A stretch of 64,000 nt of DNA from Selenomonadales bacterium UBA7018 (GTDB lineage: Bacteria > Bacillota > Negativicutes > Selenomonadales > Selenomonadaceae): contig DJWY01000030.1 of assembly GCA_002448305.1 (NCBI GenBank), forward strand, positions 14,953 through 78,952, read 5' to 3'. Below the pieces are notes generated by a model. The model had not been told where the DNA came from. It saw nothing but the letters and a program-made list of their open reading frames with translations, and ran no database searches. Shown here piece by piece: positions 43,826-51,712 of this stretch (the first letter of the stretch is position 1; each line of letters opens with the position of its first letter). The position numbers and the translations under genes were made by a program.

Positions 43826-44347
43826 TTATTCTCTGTAGGAAATTTTGTCGAAATTGAGCTTGTCGAGTTCACGAGCACGCGGCTCCTTAGCGGGATAACC
43901 TAAAGATAAAATTGCTTGGCAGGCGAAATTTTCCGGAAAGTTCAGAATGCCGCGCAGATAATTTTCACTCGGCGTATCGTCTTCTGCTTCGCGGTTGCGA
44001 ACTTGAATCCAGCAATTTCCTACGCCTAACGAAGTCGCGACCAATTCCATATTCATCATAGCAACGCAAGAATCCTCAACAAAAGTATCAGATTTATCTT
44101 TGTCGGCAATCACGACGACTGCTGCTGCGGCTCCCTCCAACATTTTGGCGACGCCCTTGCGGCAGTGCGACATTTTCTCCAGCAGTTCGCGATTGGTGAC
44201 GACGATAAATTCACAGGGATATTTCGAGTGACCGGAAGGCGCAAGCAATGCACCGCTTACAATTTCCTTTAGCTGTTCGTCGGAAAGTTTTTCGTCAGTG
44301 TAGCGACGGACGCTCCTGCGCGAACGCATTATTTCTAATATATCCAT
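43826..44347 (-). CDS. Nitroreductase family protein (173 aa)
   Basis: An FMN-binding nitroreductase: MRSRRSVRRYTDEKLSDEQL at the start, GALLAPSGHSKYPCEF, then LGVGNCWIQVRNRE and LSLGYPAKEP near the end. It is probably a cytoplasmic homodimer reducing quinones or nitro compounds. The ATG at 44347 has AAAGGA upstream. It converges with kdsD, with 5 bp between stops. Confidence 0.9.
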   Translation of the reverse strand: MDILEIMRSRRSVRRYTDEKLSDEQLKEIVSGALLAPSGHSKYPCEFIVVTNRELLEKMSHCRKGVAKMLEGAAAAVVVIADKDKSDTFVEDSCVAMMNMELVATSLGVGNCWIQVRNREAEDDTPSENYLRGILNFPENFACQAILSLGYPAKEPRARELDKLNFDKISYRE

Positions 44348-44366
44348 TTAATCAAATCCTTTCTAA

Positions 44367-44403
44367 GCAAAAAGTCGGAGACTGCAAAAGCCCCCGACTT
44401 TTT
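44367..44403 (-). terminator. Terminator after the 44423-45349 gene
   Basis: On the minus strand AAAGTCGG pairs with CCGACTTT (44371-44378, 44394-44401), followed by T residues. Confidence 0.7.
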
Positions 44404-44422
44404 CGTTTGCTGACAGAAATTT

Positions 44423-45349
44423 TTATTTAGTATTAACAATTTCGTTGACGAGTTTAGCCTTGAGGACGTTTTTCGGAATCTCGAATTGCTTCTTGGCGGC
44501 GGGGTCGGAGGGATAAGTCGTGTAGGCGCGAATTTCGCTGTAGTAAGCAATAGTCTCAAGAATGTTGCTTATTTCGTCCGGCCAAACTTGATTGGGGTCG
44601 TTTAGCGCGGCGCGTGCCAATTCTTGAATCAAGCCCGAAAGATGATATTGCATTGCGACCGTATGCCAATCGCGTTTATCAATCGTCCACATATACCAGA
44701 CATCAGCGTTGCGCATTGCCATATCGAAATAATTTGTGAAAGTATCTTGCATAGCGGCTTCTTCAGCGGCGACGTTATCTGCAGGGTTTTCTTCAGCCTT
44801 CTGTTTGAAAGAATCGGCAATGCGTTCGCCGTCGAGTTTGATTAACATAATGCGGCGATAATCATTTTCCTGCAAAATCTGAACTTCTTTGGTATCGGCG
44901 ATTATCTCTTCAACTTCTTCGGGGGTAGGAGTTGCGATAAAGTCGGTAATGTCGGCGGCGAGACTCGGTGCAATGAATTTTTCCCATTTCTTATCGGCTT
45001 TGAAATAAACTTCCATATCTTTGCCTTTTTGAATCAAATAGTAGGGAATAGTTTTTTCGGTCGAAGTGCCGTCATCTTTGTAAGCCCAAATTGTAAAATC
45101 GCCTTTCGATTTGAAAGTATCGCCGTCGACCATGCCCAAAATATCAAGTTCGGCTTGGATAAAGGGCGACGCAAATAAAATGTCCTGCCTGAAGATTCTG
45201 TCCTGCGCGTCCGAATCGGAAAGCAACGCTTCACGGAAAGCCGCCATTCCGTCAATTTCTCCCGTTGCTTGTTCCGCGAAAGTTTTAGCGGGCGATAGGA
45301 CAAATGCCGCCATAAGCAACGCTATGCATAATCCTAGAAATTTTTTCAT
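44423..45349 (-). CDS. Hypothetical secreted protein (308 aa)
   Basis: No family recognised. A signal peptide is clear: KK at the start, hydrophobic LGLCIALLMAAFVLS, then KTFAEQA as a likely cleavage region. The mature part is acidic and helical, with IWAYKDDGTS, EVYFKADKKWEKF and a repeated Glu-rich stretch. Its size and pattern fit a periplasmic protein. ATG 45349 follows AAGGAG. It is encoded after another secreted protein and a secreted nitroreductase, apparently in one minus-strand operon. Confidence 0.7.
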   Translation of the reverse strand: MKKFLGLCIALLMAAFVLSPAKTFAEQATGEIDGMAAFREALLSDSDAQDRIFRQDILFASPFIQAELDILGMVDGDTFKSKGDFTIWAYKDDGTSTEKTIPYYLIQKGKDMEVYFKADKKWEKFIAPSLAADITDFIATPTPEEVEEIIADTKEVQILQENDYRRIMLIKLDGERIADSFKQKAEENPADNVAAEEAAMQDTFTNYFDMAMRNADVWYMWTIDKRDWHTVAMQYHLSGLIQELARAALNDPNQVWPDEISNILETIAYYSEIRAYTTYPSDPAAKKQFEIPKNVLKAKLVNEIVNTK

Positions 45350-45371
45350 TAAGAACACTCCTTAAATCTCA

Positions 45372-46064
45372 TCAACGAATTTTATTGCCGGCGTCCTCGA
45401 AGAACGAATTGGTAATTCTGCCATACATGCCGATTTGCGCTTGATAATCTTCGCGGTCGCGGGAATCTTTGCGGGCGAAAATCATATCGCCGCGTCTCGC
45501 TTCGTACATTTGCAAAGTCATTTCAAGCGTAGAAATATCGACTCTGCGCGGCGGATAAGTCACGGGCACTTGAATAGTATAAGTTTCCTCGCGGCGATTG
45601 CCGTGGCGGTCGTAGTAATGTCGTCTTTCCGTCCGCGATTCCCAAACGGTACGCGCCGGCTCAACGTAATAATTATTCGCTATGTTGTCAATGTTAGCGA
45701 CAACCCAAGCGTCCGCGATTCTGTAAGCGTTTTCCATAACAATTTGGCGCGCCTGCGCGGGATTCATGCTTTCAAGATTCATGCCGAGCTGCGAACTCAA
45801 TGTGCGACAAGCTTGCATTTCGGTTATCACGTTGCATTTGAGCTTGCGGGCATTTTGAATATAAGTATCTTGCAAATTGCGCATAACAATCGAGCCGCCG
45901 TAATCCATGCCGGGACTAACCGTCATATCGAAGACTATAACTGTTCTTATGCCGTGAAAATTGTAATTCCTGTCGAACCAATCGGTTTTCGTCGCGGAAA
46001 CACTTTGCGGCAACGTCAGGATTGTCAAAAGCAGAATCACGCCGAAAATTTTTCTGATAAACAT
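45372..46064 (-). CDS. Hypothetical secreted protein (230 aa)
   Basis: No family confidently recognised. A signal peptide (IFGVILLLTILTLPQSVSA) is followed by a mature domain beginning TDWFDRNYNFHGIRTVIVFD. Central beta-like segments include AWVVANIDNIANNYYVEP and TYTIQVPVTYPP, and a basic Tyr/Arg-rich stretch (RRHYYDRHGNRREE) lies between. The layout resembles the small envelope proteins of the DUF4136/GNA1162 type, but I would not assign it. It has an AGGTG ribosome-binding site. Confidence 0.68.
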   Translation of the reverse strand: MFIRKIFGVILLLTILTLPQSVSATKTDWFDRNYNFHGIRTVIVFDMTVSPGMDYGGSIVMRNLQDTYIQNARKLKCNVITEMQACRTLSSQLGMNLESMNPAQARQIVMENAYRIADAWVVANIDNIANNYYVEPARTVWESRTERRHYYDRHGNRREETYTIQVPVTYPPRRVDISTLEMTLQMYEARRGDMIFARKDSRDREDYQAQIGMYGRITNSFFEDAGNKIR

Positions 46065-46082
46065 TAAATCACCTCCAGAAAA

Positions 46083-46733
46083 TCATTTTGTAAAGCCAAC
46101 ACTCTGCGCAAGGAGAATATTTTTCGCGTCGGGGAGCTTAGCAACTTTTTTGAATTCGTCGCGATTGATTGAGCCGCGCACGCAATTTCCAAGCCCTTCA
46201 GTTTCGGCGGCAAGCGCGACGCTTTGAACCATTGCCCCAACCAATATATTTGCGGAGGAAATTTGCCCTTCACGCGGCGGCGGAGTATGTCTTGCACTTT
46301 GCCAAGCGTCCGGTGTCTCGACGTAAACCAGATTGACTGCCGCTCTTTTCGCGAAATCTTGACCGGTCGTGGTGACGGCGCGGAAGTCTCCTTCAGCAAT
46401 CAGATTGAGTTTATGCTTGCCGGCGTCGTAAAGGTAAATGCCTTCTTTGGTGACGGCGTAAACTTCGACGGAATAAACGCCCATTGCCGCCGGATTAACG
46501 CGCTTGCCGTTGTCGCGATTAGTACCGTTTGCCGCCCAGAGAATTTTAGAAAGTTGCTCGGGCGTTAAAGCCTTGTCGACGAAATTTCTGCTTGATTGGC
46601 GTTGGCTTAACGCTTGCATGACGGAAAGATTACTTTCAGTGCTGACCGTCGGCAAAGTTATTTCGGTCGGCGCGGCGCAAGCAGTCGCTGACATAAAACA
46701 CGCCGCCGCTAATGCTAATAAAAATTTTTTCAT
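46083..46733 (-). CDS. Secreted SagB-type nitroreductase
   Basis: A 216-residue nitroreductase-fold protein with an N-terminal signal sequence (LLALAAACFMSATACA; the Cys could also suit a lipoprotein). The domain begins MQALSQRQSSRNFVDKALT and includes ILWAANGTNRDNGKRVNP, then GAMVQSVALAAETEGLGNCV, the pattern of SagB-like dehydrogenases. An exported FMN enzyme is unusual, because FMN is normally loaded in the cytoplasm. ATG 46733 follows GGGAGG; its 3' neighbour is another secreted protein. Confidence 0.85.
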   Translation of the reverse strand: MKKFLLALAAACFMSATACAAPTEITLPTVSTESNLSVMQALSQRQSSRNFVDKALTPEQLSKILWAANGTNRDNGKRVNPAAMGVYSVEVYAVTKEGIYLYDAGKHKLNLIAEGDFRAVTTTGQDFAKRAAVNLVYVETPDAWQSARHTPPPREGQISSANILVGAMVQSVALAAETEGLGNCVRGSINRDEFKKVAKLPDAKNILLAQSVGFTK

Positions 46734-46737
46734 GACT

Positions 46738-47709
46738 TTACCTCCCAAGCTGATAATAGCCACCCGTTTCCAAGAATTTGCAATACTCGTCTACAGCTAT
46801 AACAAAATTCGTGAAACCGTCTTTATATCCTGCCGCCGAAAGTTTTTTCATATCAGCTTCAGTGAAACTCTGATATTTGCCGCGCAATTCGTCGGGAAAG
46901 TCGCAATAAGTGATTTTCATTTTAGAATGCATTGATTCAATCATTGCCTTGCCCACGTCGTTGAAAGTGTGCGCGTGCCCCGTGCCGCAGTTGTAGACGC
47001 CATTGGCGATTTGATTTTCAAGGCACCAAAGATTAATTTTGGCAACGTCCTTGACGTAAATAAAATCGCGTTTTTGCTCGCCGTCCTTATATCCGTCCGT
47101 GCCCTTGAAAAGTCTGGGACCGCCGCCCAATTTCATGCGCTTATAAATTTGGTAAAAAATCGACGCCATTTTTCCTTTGTGCGCTTCCTGCTGACCATAT
47201 ACGTTGAAATATCTCAAACCGATAATTTTGCTCGGAACTTTATCAGCGAATTGGCGAACGTAGCGGTCGAACATGAGCTTTGAAAAGGCGTAGGGATTAA
47301 GCGGATTTTCGCAAGCTTCCTCTTCGCGAAAACCTTTCTTGCCCGTGCCGTAAACCGACGCGCTCGACGCATAAATAAAAGGAATTTGCTTGCGGATACA
47401 AATTTTAAGCAACTCCTTTGAATATTCGTAATTAGTTTTCATCATGAAGTTGACGTCGTATTCCATAGTATCAGAGCACGCGCCCTCATGGAAAATCGCC
47501 TCGACGTTCTTGCCGAAATCGACGCGCTGAATTTCCTTAATAAAATCGTCCTTGTGCTGATAATCAAGAAATCTTAGCCCAATTAAATTCTTGTACTTGT
47601 CATCGCCTTTCAGGTCGTCGACAATTAAAATATCTGCGCGGTTGCGTTCGTTCAAAGCGCGGACGATATTACTGCCGATAAAACCCGCGCCGCCCGTAAC
47701 TATAATCAT
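46738..47709 (-). CDS. hldD: ADP-L-glycero-D-manno-heptose 6-epimerase
   Basis: Converts ADP-D-glycero- to ADP-L-glycero-D-manno-heptose for the lipopolysaccharide inner core. The 323-residue SDR enzyme shows the NADP site VTGGAGFIGSNIVRALN, the FHEGACSDT motif, YASSASVYG with the catalytic residues, NPYAFSKLMFD (YxxxK) and GLRYFNVYGQ. It lies 12 bp after cinA on the same strand and 4 bp before the secreted nitroreductase. Confidence 0.95.
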   Translation of the reverse strand: MIIVTGGAGFIGSNIVRALNERNRADILIVDDLKGDDKYKNLIGLRFLDYQHKDDFIKEIQRVDFGKNVEAIFHEGACSDTMEYDVNFMMKTNYEYSKELLKICIRKQIPFIYASSASVYGTGKKGFREEEACENPLNPYAFSKLMFDRYVRQFADKVPSKIIGLRYFNVYGQQEAHKGKMASIFYQIYKRMKLGGGPRLFKGTDGYKDGEQKRDFIYVKDVAKINLWCLENQIANGVYNCGTGHAHTFNDVGKAMIESMHSKMKITYCDFPDELRGKYQSFTEADMKKLSAAGYKDGFTNFVIAVDEYCKFLETGGYYQLGR

Positions 47710-47721
47710 AAAATCAGCTCC

Positions 47722-48519
47722 TTAAATATCTTCCTTGACGAATTTTATATATTGCTCGCCAATACGTTCGCGGCATTTTTCGACAACAGGTTGAAGAAGT
47801 TCCAAAGCCGCTTCATGAGTTTTGCCCGCCGCCGTCACGCGAACAATACAGCCGTCCTCTTTAGCATAAGTCGCGACAGTCGGATTGACGCCGTCCAAAA
47901 TTTCCGCTAAGCGGTCGGCAACGGGAGATTCTCCGACGATTGAAATTGGAGCGTCGTATTTGCTTAGGCATTTTATAATCATTGAAACTAAAACCTTATC
48001 GCTTTTGGCGTTCAGATAAAGTTCGCAACACTCCTCGAACATAGGTTGCATTTCGTGCGGCGGACCGGGCAATAAAATGCAGATTTTCCCGTCGCGCTCC
48101 ATAACGCAACCCGGCGCAGTACCGTGATGATTATACAGAATCAGAGAATCGGCAGGAACAATCGCTTGCTTTTTCATGCCGTCGGAAAGTTTGCCGAAGC
48201 CGCGAGCCTTAGCGCGTTCTTCCAAAAAGTTCAGAACTTGCGCGTCGACAACCGGAGTTTTGCCGAAATATTCCATGAGCATTTCTTTAGTCAAGTCGTC
48301 CTTAGTGGGACCAAGCCCGCCCGTCATAATCACGGCGTCCGCCCGCGAGTAGGCAACGTCCAATGCAGATTTTATCCGCGCAGGATTATCGCCCACGACC
48401 GTTTGATAATGGCAATCCAAACCCAAATGAGCCAGCCGTTTCGCCAGATATTGTGCGTTGGTGTTAGCTATGTTGCCCATTAAAATTTCCGTACCGACGC
48501 TAATTATTTCTACGACCAT
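47722..48519 (-). CDS. cinA: CinA-like molybdopterin-binding domain protein (truncated CinA)
   Basis: A 265-residue protein with the CinA N-terminal domain: EIISVGTEILMGNIANTNAQYL, VIMTGGLGPTKDDLTKE and LPGPPHEMQPMF, followed by a KH-like region to the C-terminus. Full CinA proteins (about 410 residues) carry a C-terminal nicotinamide-nucleotide amidase, which is absent here. The N-terminal part is an ADP-ribose/NAD-type pyrophosphatase in related proteins. ATG/GTG choice near 48519 is uncertain, but the GGTGAT site supports it. Confidence 0.85.
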   Translation of the reverse strand: MVVEIISVGTEILMGNIANTNAQYLAKRLAHLGLDCHYQTVVGDNPARIKSALDVAYSRADAVIMTGGLGPTKDDLTKEMLMEYFGKTPVVDAQVLNFLEERAKARGFGKLSDGMKKQAIVPADSLILYNHHGTAPGCVMERDGKICILLPGPPHEMQPMFEECCELYLNAKSDKVLVSMIIKCLSKYDAPISIVGESPVADRLAEILDGVNPTVATYAKEDGCIVRVTAAGKTHEAALELLQPVVEKCRERIGEQYIKFVKEDI

Positions 48520-48606
48520 TTAATCACCGCCAAAATTTTTTCAAACTATATCAGTTACGCCCGAAAATGTAAATAAGCAACATGACAATGCAAGTGCAAC
48601 AAATGA

Positions 48607-48861
48607 AAAACTCATAATTTCCTACTAAAATGTTTAGAAGCAGTAGTTGAGCAACTGAATATAACAGAAGTAGCGAGTAAAACGAAATAAAATCTTTACT
48701 TGATTTTACCAACAGCCCCTAAGCATTTAGATTTGTCGCGACCAAAAGTCTCAAGAAAACTTCAAGGCAAAGTCGGCATTTCGCTCGAACAAAAAGCGGC
48801 GATTAAGGACTTTTTGCAAGTCGATACGCCGCTTGAGGAATTGTTTAAACGTAGTGAATAA
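48607..48861 (+). pseudogene. Degenerate phage-type XRE/Cro-like fragment
   Basis: One frame reads CLEAVVEQLNITEVASKTK, meets an in-frame TAA (48688-48690), then continues HLDLSRPKVSRKLQGKVG and AIKDFLQVDTPLEELFKR to a stop at 48861. The second part resembles the short helix-turn-helix regulators of Firmicutes phages (the SRxxxSRKLxGK and PLEELF motifs). There is no plausible start codon, so it is a remnant. Confidence 0.55.
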
Positions 48862-48863
48862 AT

Positions 48864-49988
48864 TTATTTGCCAAAAGCCTTAGCCACTTTGACGAGATTA
48901 GCTCTAATCGGAATATGTTGCGGGCAAACTTTTTCGCACGCGCCGCACTTTATACATTCGCCAGCATTATTTTTGCCGTGCATTTTAACCAGCCAATGAT
49001 ATTGACCGCTTGCAAAATTTTTATCCTTGTAAAGCGTCAAGACATTGTACGCCGTGAAAGAACCACTTATGCCGATATTTTGCGGACAAACTTTGGCGCA
49101 ATAATCGCAAGTCGTGCAGGGGATAATCGGAATGCTCGCCAAAACTTTGCGCGCCTCTTCAACGGTTGCGCGTTCGGCGTCGTCAAGCCGCTTGAAATTT
49201 TCCATGTAGCTAACATTATTTTCCATTTGCTCAAGCGTGCTCATTCCCGACAAAACAGTTATCACGCCGTCGAGACTTGCCGCGAAACGAATTGCCCACG
49301 ACGCCAACGACATTTCCGGATTAGCTTTTTTGAAGACGGCGGCGACTTCTTCCGGAAGATTAACCAGCGAACCGCCCTTGACCGGCTCCATTATGACAAT
49401 CGGCTTGCCGTGCTTGCGTGCCACTTCGTAGCAACCACGCGATTGGATTGCGGGATTTTCCCAGTCCGCGTAGTTAATTTGCAACTGGACGAATTCCGCT
49501 TCAGGGTGCTTTGTCAAAATTTCGTCAAGCTCTTCCGGCGTCGAATGGAACGAAAAGCCCACGTGCTTTATCAAGCCTTCGCGCTTCTTCTCTAAAACGA
49601 AATCCCACATCTTGAAACGCTCAAAAAATTCCGTGCGCGTCTCGCCCAGATTGTGCAGGAGATAAAAATCAAAATATCCCGCGCCAGTCTGACGGAGCGA
49701 AGTCTCAAATTGCGCAATCGCGTCCTCGCGGGTCTTGCAGTTAATCCACGCCGCATTTTTCGTCGCGATAGTGAATTTTTCACGCGGATAACGCTCAACT
49801 AACGCTTTGCGCATCGCTTCTTCACTGCCGGGATACGCCCACGCCGTGTCAAAGTACGTAAAACCCTTCGACAGAAATAAATCAACCATTTTTTTGACTT
49901 GCTCAAGGTCAATGGTCTCGTCGCTAAGTTTCGGCAACCTCATCAGCCCAAAACCCAGCTTTTTTACCTCTTCGCCAAGATAACTCAT
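48864..49988 (-). CDS. Aldo/keto reductase with C-terminal 4Fe-4S domain
   Basis: A 374-residue protein. The N-terminal barrel (residues about 1-285) has the AKR core: GFGLMRLP, FDTAWAYPGSEE, ATKNAAW and YLLHNL. The C-terminal part carries two ferredoxin-like clusters, CTTCDYCAKVCP and CIKCGACEKVCP. These ferredoxin-fused AKRs are common in anaerobes and act in cytoplasmic redox chemistry; the substrate is unknown. ATG 49988 has TTAGGAG upstream. Confidence 0.92.
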   Translation of the reverse strand: MSYLGEEVKKLGFGLMRLPKLSDETIDLEQVKKMVDLFLSKGFTYFDTAWAYPGSEEAMRKALVERYPREKFTIATKNAAWINCKTREDAIAQFETSLRQTGAGYFDFYLLHNLGETRTEFFERFKMWDFVLEKKREGLIKHVGFSFHSTPEELDEILTKHPEAEFVQLQINYADWENPAIQSRGCYEVARKHGKPIVIMEPVKGGSLVNLPEEVAAVFKKANPEMSLASWAIRFAASLDGVITVLSGMSTLEQMENNVSYMENFKRLDDAERATVEEARKVLASIPIIPCTTCDYCAKVCPQNIGISGSFTAYNVLTLYKDKNFASGQYHWLVKMHGKNNAGECIKCGACEKVCPQHIPIRANLVKVAKAFGK

Positions 49989-50051
49989 GCTAAAACTCCT
50001 AAAATCTATTTTCATACGCTTAAAACGCATTTTATCAGCTGAAGTTCGCTT

Positions 50052-50414
50052 TTAGTTAAGATCTGGGCGTAAATTTCGCGCTTTTCCTAAATATACGTGC
50101 CGAATTTCATTTTGCGCCCTCTCTACGTCCGCTAAAACCAAAACTCGTATGCATTTCGCTAAAGAATCCTCTATCGCCGGCTCCAATGCGTCAAAAAGCG
50201 GTATCAATCTAAATTCCGGCAATTTTCTTACCGCTGAACTCGGAAATGCCGATTTTAAGTCCTCCGTCATCGAAAAAATTATCGCGCTAACGTTTTCTGC
50301 TCTCAATTCGTTCTGCAAAACGATTTTTTCTACTAAATCCCGCGCCGCCGACCATATTTCTTCTTTTTTGTCCTCTTCGACCGTCACTGCGCCCCGAATA
50401 CCTCGCATTGACAT
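50052..50414 (-). CDS. aroH: Chorismate mutase, AroH type
   Basis: Rearranges chorismate to prephenate, the substrate of PheA encoded at 19.7 kb. The 120-residue protein has the AroH fold rather than the helical AroQ type: RGIRGAVTVEEDKKEEIW, VSAIIFSMTEDLKSAFPSSAVR with the catalytic Arg/Glu environment, and VLVLADVERAQNEIRHVYLGKAR. ATG 50414 is chosen over ATG 50423 because AGGAGA ends too close to the latter. It starts 12 bp after the ABC-F-like gene's stop. Confidence 0.93.
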   Translation of the reverse strand: MSMRGIRGAVTVEEDKKEEIWSAARDLVEKIVLQNELRAENVSAIIFSMTEDLKSAFPSSAVRKLPEFRLIPLFDALEPAIEDSLAKCIRVLVLADVERAQNEIRHVYLGKARNLRPDLN

Positions 50415-50426
50415 TAAAATCATCTC

Positions 50427-51497
50427 CTATGCCTTGTATTTCTCCCTTATCTGCAATTTTACCGTCTCATTCGCTAAAAATTCGTCGTAATTCGCGATTC
50501 TGTCTACCGTTCCTTGCGGCGTTATGTCCATTATCCGATTTGCTATCGCTCTGATGAATTCTCTGTCCTCATCTGCGAAAATTATCGTTCCCGCGAAGTT
50601 TTCAAGCCTTTTTTCCAGCTCTTCTATCGTCGGAAGGTCTAAACATGCCGTCGGATTGTCCAAAAGTAAAAAATTCGCCGTCCCAAACGCTAATTTATCA
50701 AATTCTACCCGCGCCGCCGCCACTGTGTACACTCGCGGCATGTAAAATACCTTCACGCCCTCCGAAAATTCGATTTTTCCACTCAAACACCCGCCGTTAT
50801 CGTGATTTTGATACGCATTAGCCAACGTTTTTAATAATTTCGTCTTTCCTAGCTCATTTTTCCCCACGAACGCGACTTTTTGCCCTTGCCGTATCGTAAA
50901 ACTCACATCTTTGAAGATTGGCTCGCCATCTCGGTTTTTTAACAGCCCATTTGCCTCAAGTACCGCTGGAATTTCTCCTGACGGCGTCGCCGGCAACAAT
51001 TTCGCGCAATCTACCCTTATCGGCTCCACTTCTGCGCCTTCAAGCTCGATTATTCGCCCGCATGTCGCTTTTAAAAAGTATCTGTCGCTGCTGACTATCG
51101 CCGCCGTTAAATTTTTGTGCTCGAAGAGGAATTTTATTAGCCATTCGACGCCCTCAACGTCTAAATTCTTCGTCGGCTCGTCCAAAAGCAATATTTTTTC
51201 GTCATCAAGCACTCCGCGCAACGCTTTTTTCAATTTTTCCAACGCGGACATCTCTACCATGCTCAATTCCGAAAAATCCGCGTAAACCGTCCCGTCTACC
51301 GTCAAAATTTCGCCCGAAATCTTCACTTCGCCCGCATTCGGCGCGATTTTGCCCGCGATTATGTCTAAAAGCGTCGATTTTCCGGAACCTTCGCCACCGA
51401 TTATCCCAACTTTCTCTCCGCGACCGATTTTTAAATCAAATCCCGAAAATATTTCGCGTTTGCCCAGTTGCAACGCCAAATTTCTTATCTCTATCAT
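50427..51497 (-). CDS. Degenerate ABC-F-like ATPase
   Basis: A 356-residue protein with two ABC ATPase halves but reduced motifs. Half 1 has Walker A GGEGSGKSTLL, a degenerate signature (ELSMVEMSALEKLKKAL in place of LSGGQ) and Walker B ILLLDEPTKNLDVEG. Half 2 has Walker A VGKNELGKTKLLK, no recognisable signature (VAAARVEFDKLAF) and Walker B FLLLDNPTACLDLP, with Asn replacing the usual catalytic Glu. Normal ABC-F proteins are 500-650 residues with a conserved linker; this is short. It may be a non-translating ABC-F derivative or a regulatory ATPase. Confidence 0.7.
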   Translation of the reverse strand: MIEIRNLALQLGKREIFSGFDLKIGRGEKVGIIGGEGSGKSTLLDIIAGKIAPNAGEVKISGEILTVDGTVYADFSELSMVEMSALEKLKKALRGVLDDEKILLLDEPTKNLDVEGVEWLIKFLFEHKNLTAAIVSSDRYFLKATCGRIIELEGAEVEPIRVDCAKLLPATPSGEIPAVLEANGLLKNRDGEPIFKDVSFTIRQGQKVAFVGKNELGKTKLLKTLANAYQNHDNGGCLSGKIEFSEGVKVFYMPRVYTVAAARVEFDKLAFGTANFLLLDNPTACLDLPTIEELEKRLENFAGTIIFADEDREFIRAIANRIMDITPQGTVDRIANYDEFLANETVKLQIREKYKA

Positions 51498-51554
51498 TTT
51501 TTCAACCCCTTTTTGCGAAGAATATAATAACTTGCGCCCGCTGTCAATTTCTAG

Positions 51555-51582
51555 TTGAATTTTTCGCGCCGTCGGCTATAAT
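51555..51582 (+). promoter_or_regulatory. Predicted hisD promoter
   Basis: -35 TTGAAT (51555-51560), 16-bp spacer, -10 TATAAT (51577-51582). The -10 lies in the perfect palindrome GGCTATAATTATAGCC (51574-51589), so a repressor might bind here. Transcription would begin at about 51589, at the edge of the structured element. Confidence 0.55.
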
Positions 51583-51586
51583 TATA

Positions 51587-51680
51587 GCCGCTTTAAAAGC
51601 GGCGGAACAGTGGACGCGATTTGCCGCCCGATAATTTAAACATTATCGCCGCGTTCGTACGCTCCGCTGCGCTTCGCTAG
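51587..51680 (+). repeat. Structured 5'-UTR-like element, copy C
   Basis: P1 GCCGCTTTAAAAGCGGC (51587-51603) is a perfect palindrome. P2 pairs CAGTGGA-c-GCG (51608-51618) with CGCTCCGCTG (51660-51669), 10 bp with one G-T wobble and a bulged C. P3 pairs CGATAAT (51629-51635) with ATTATCG (51642-51648). The conserved end GCTAG is 32 nt before the hisD start codon. Confidence 0.7.
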
Positions 51681-51712
51681 TTGCGTAATAAAAATTTTCT
51701 GGAGATATGCCT

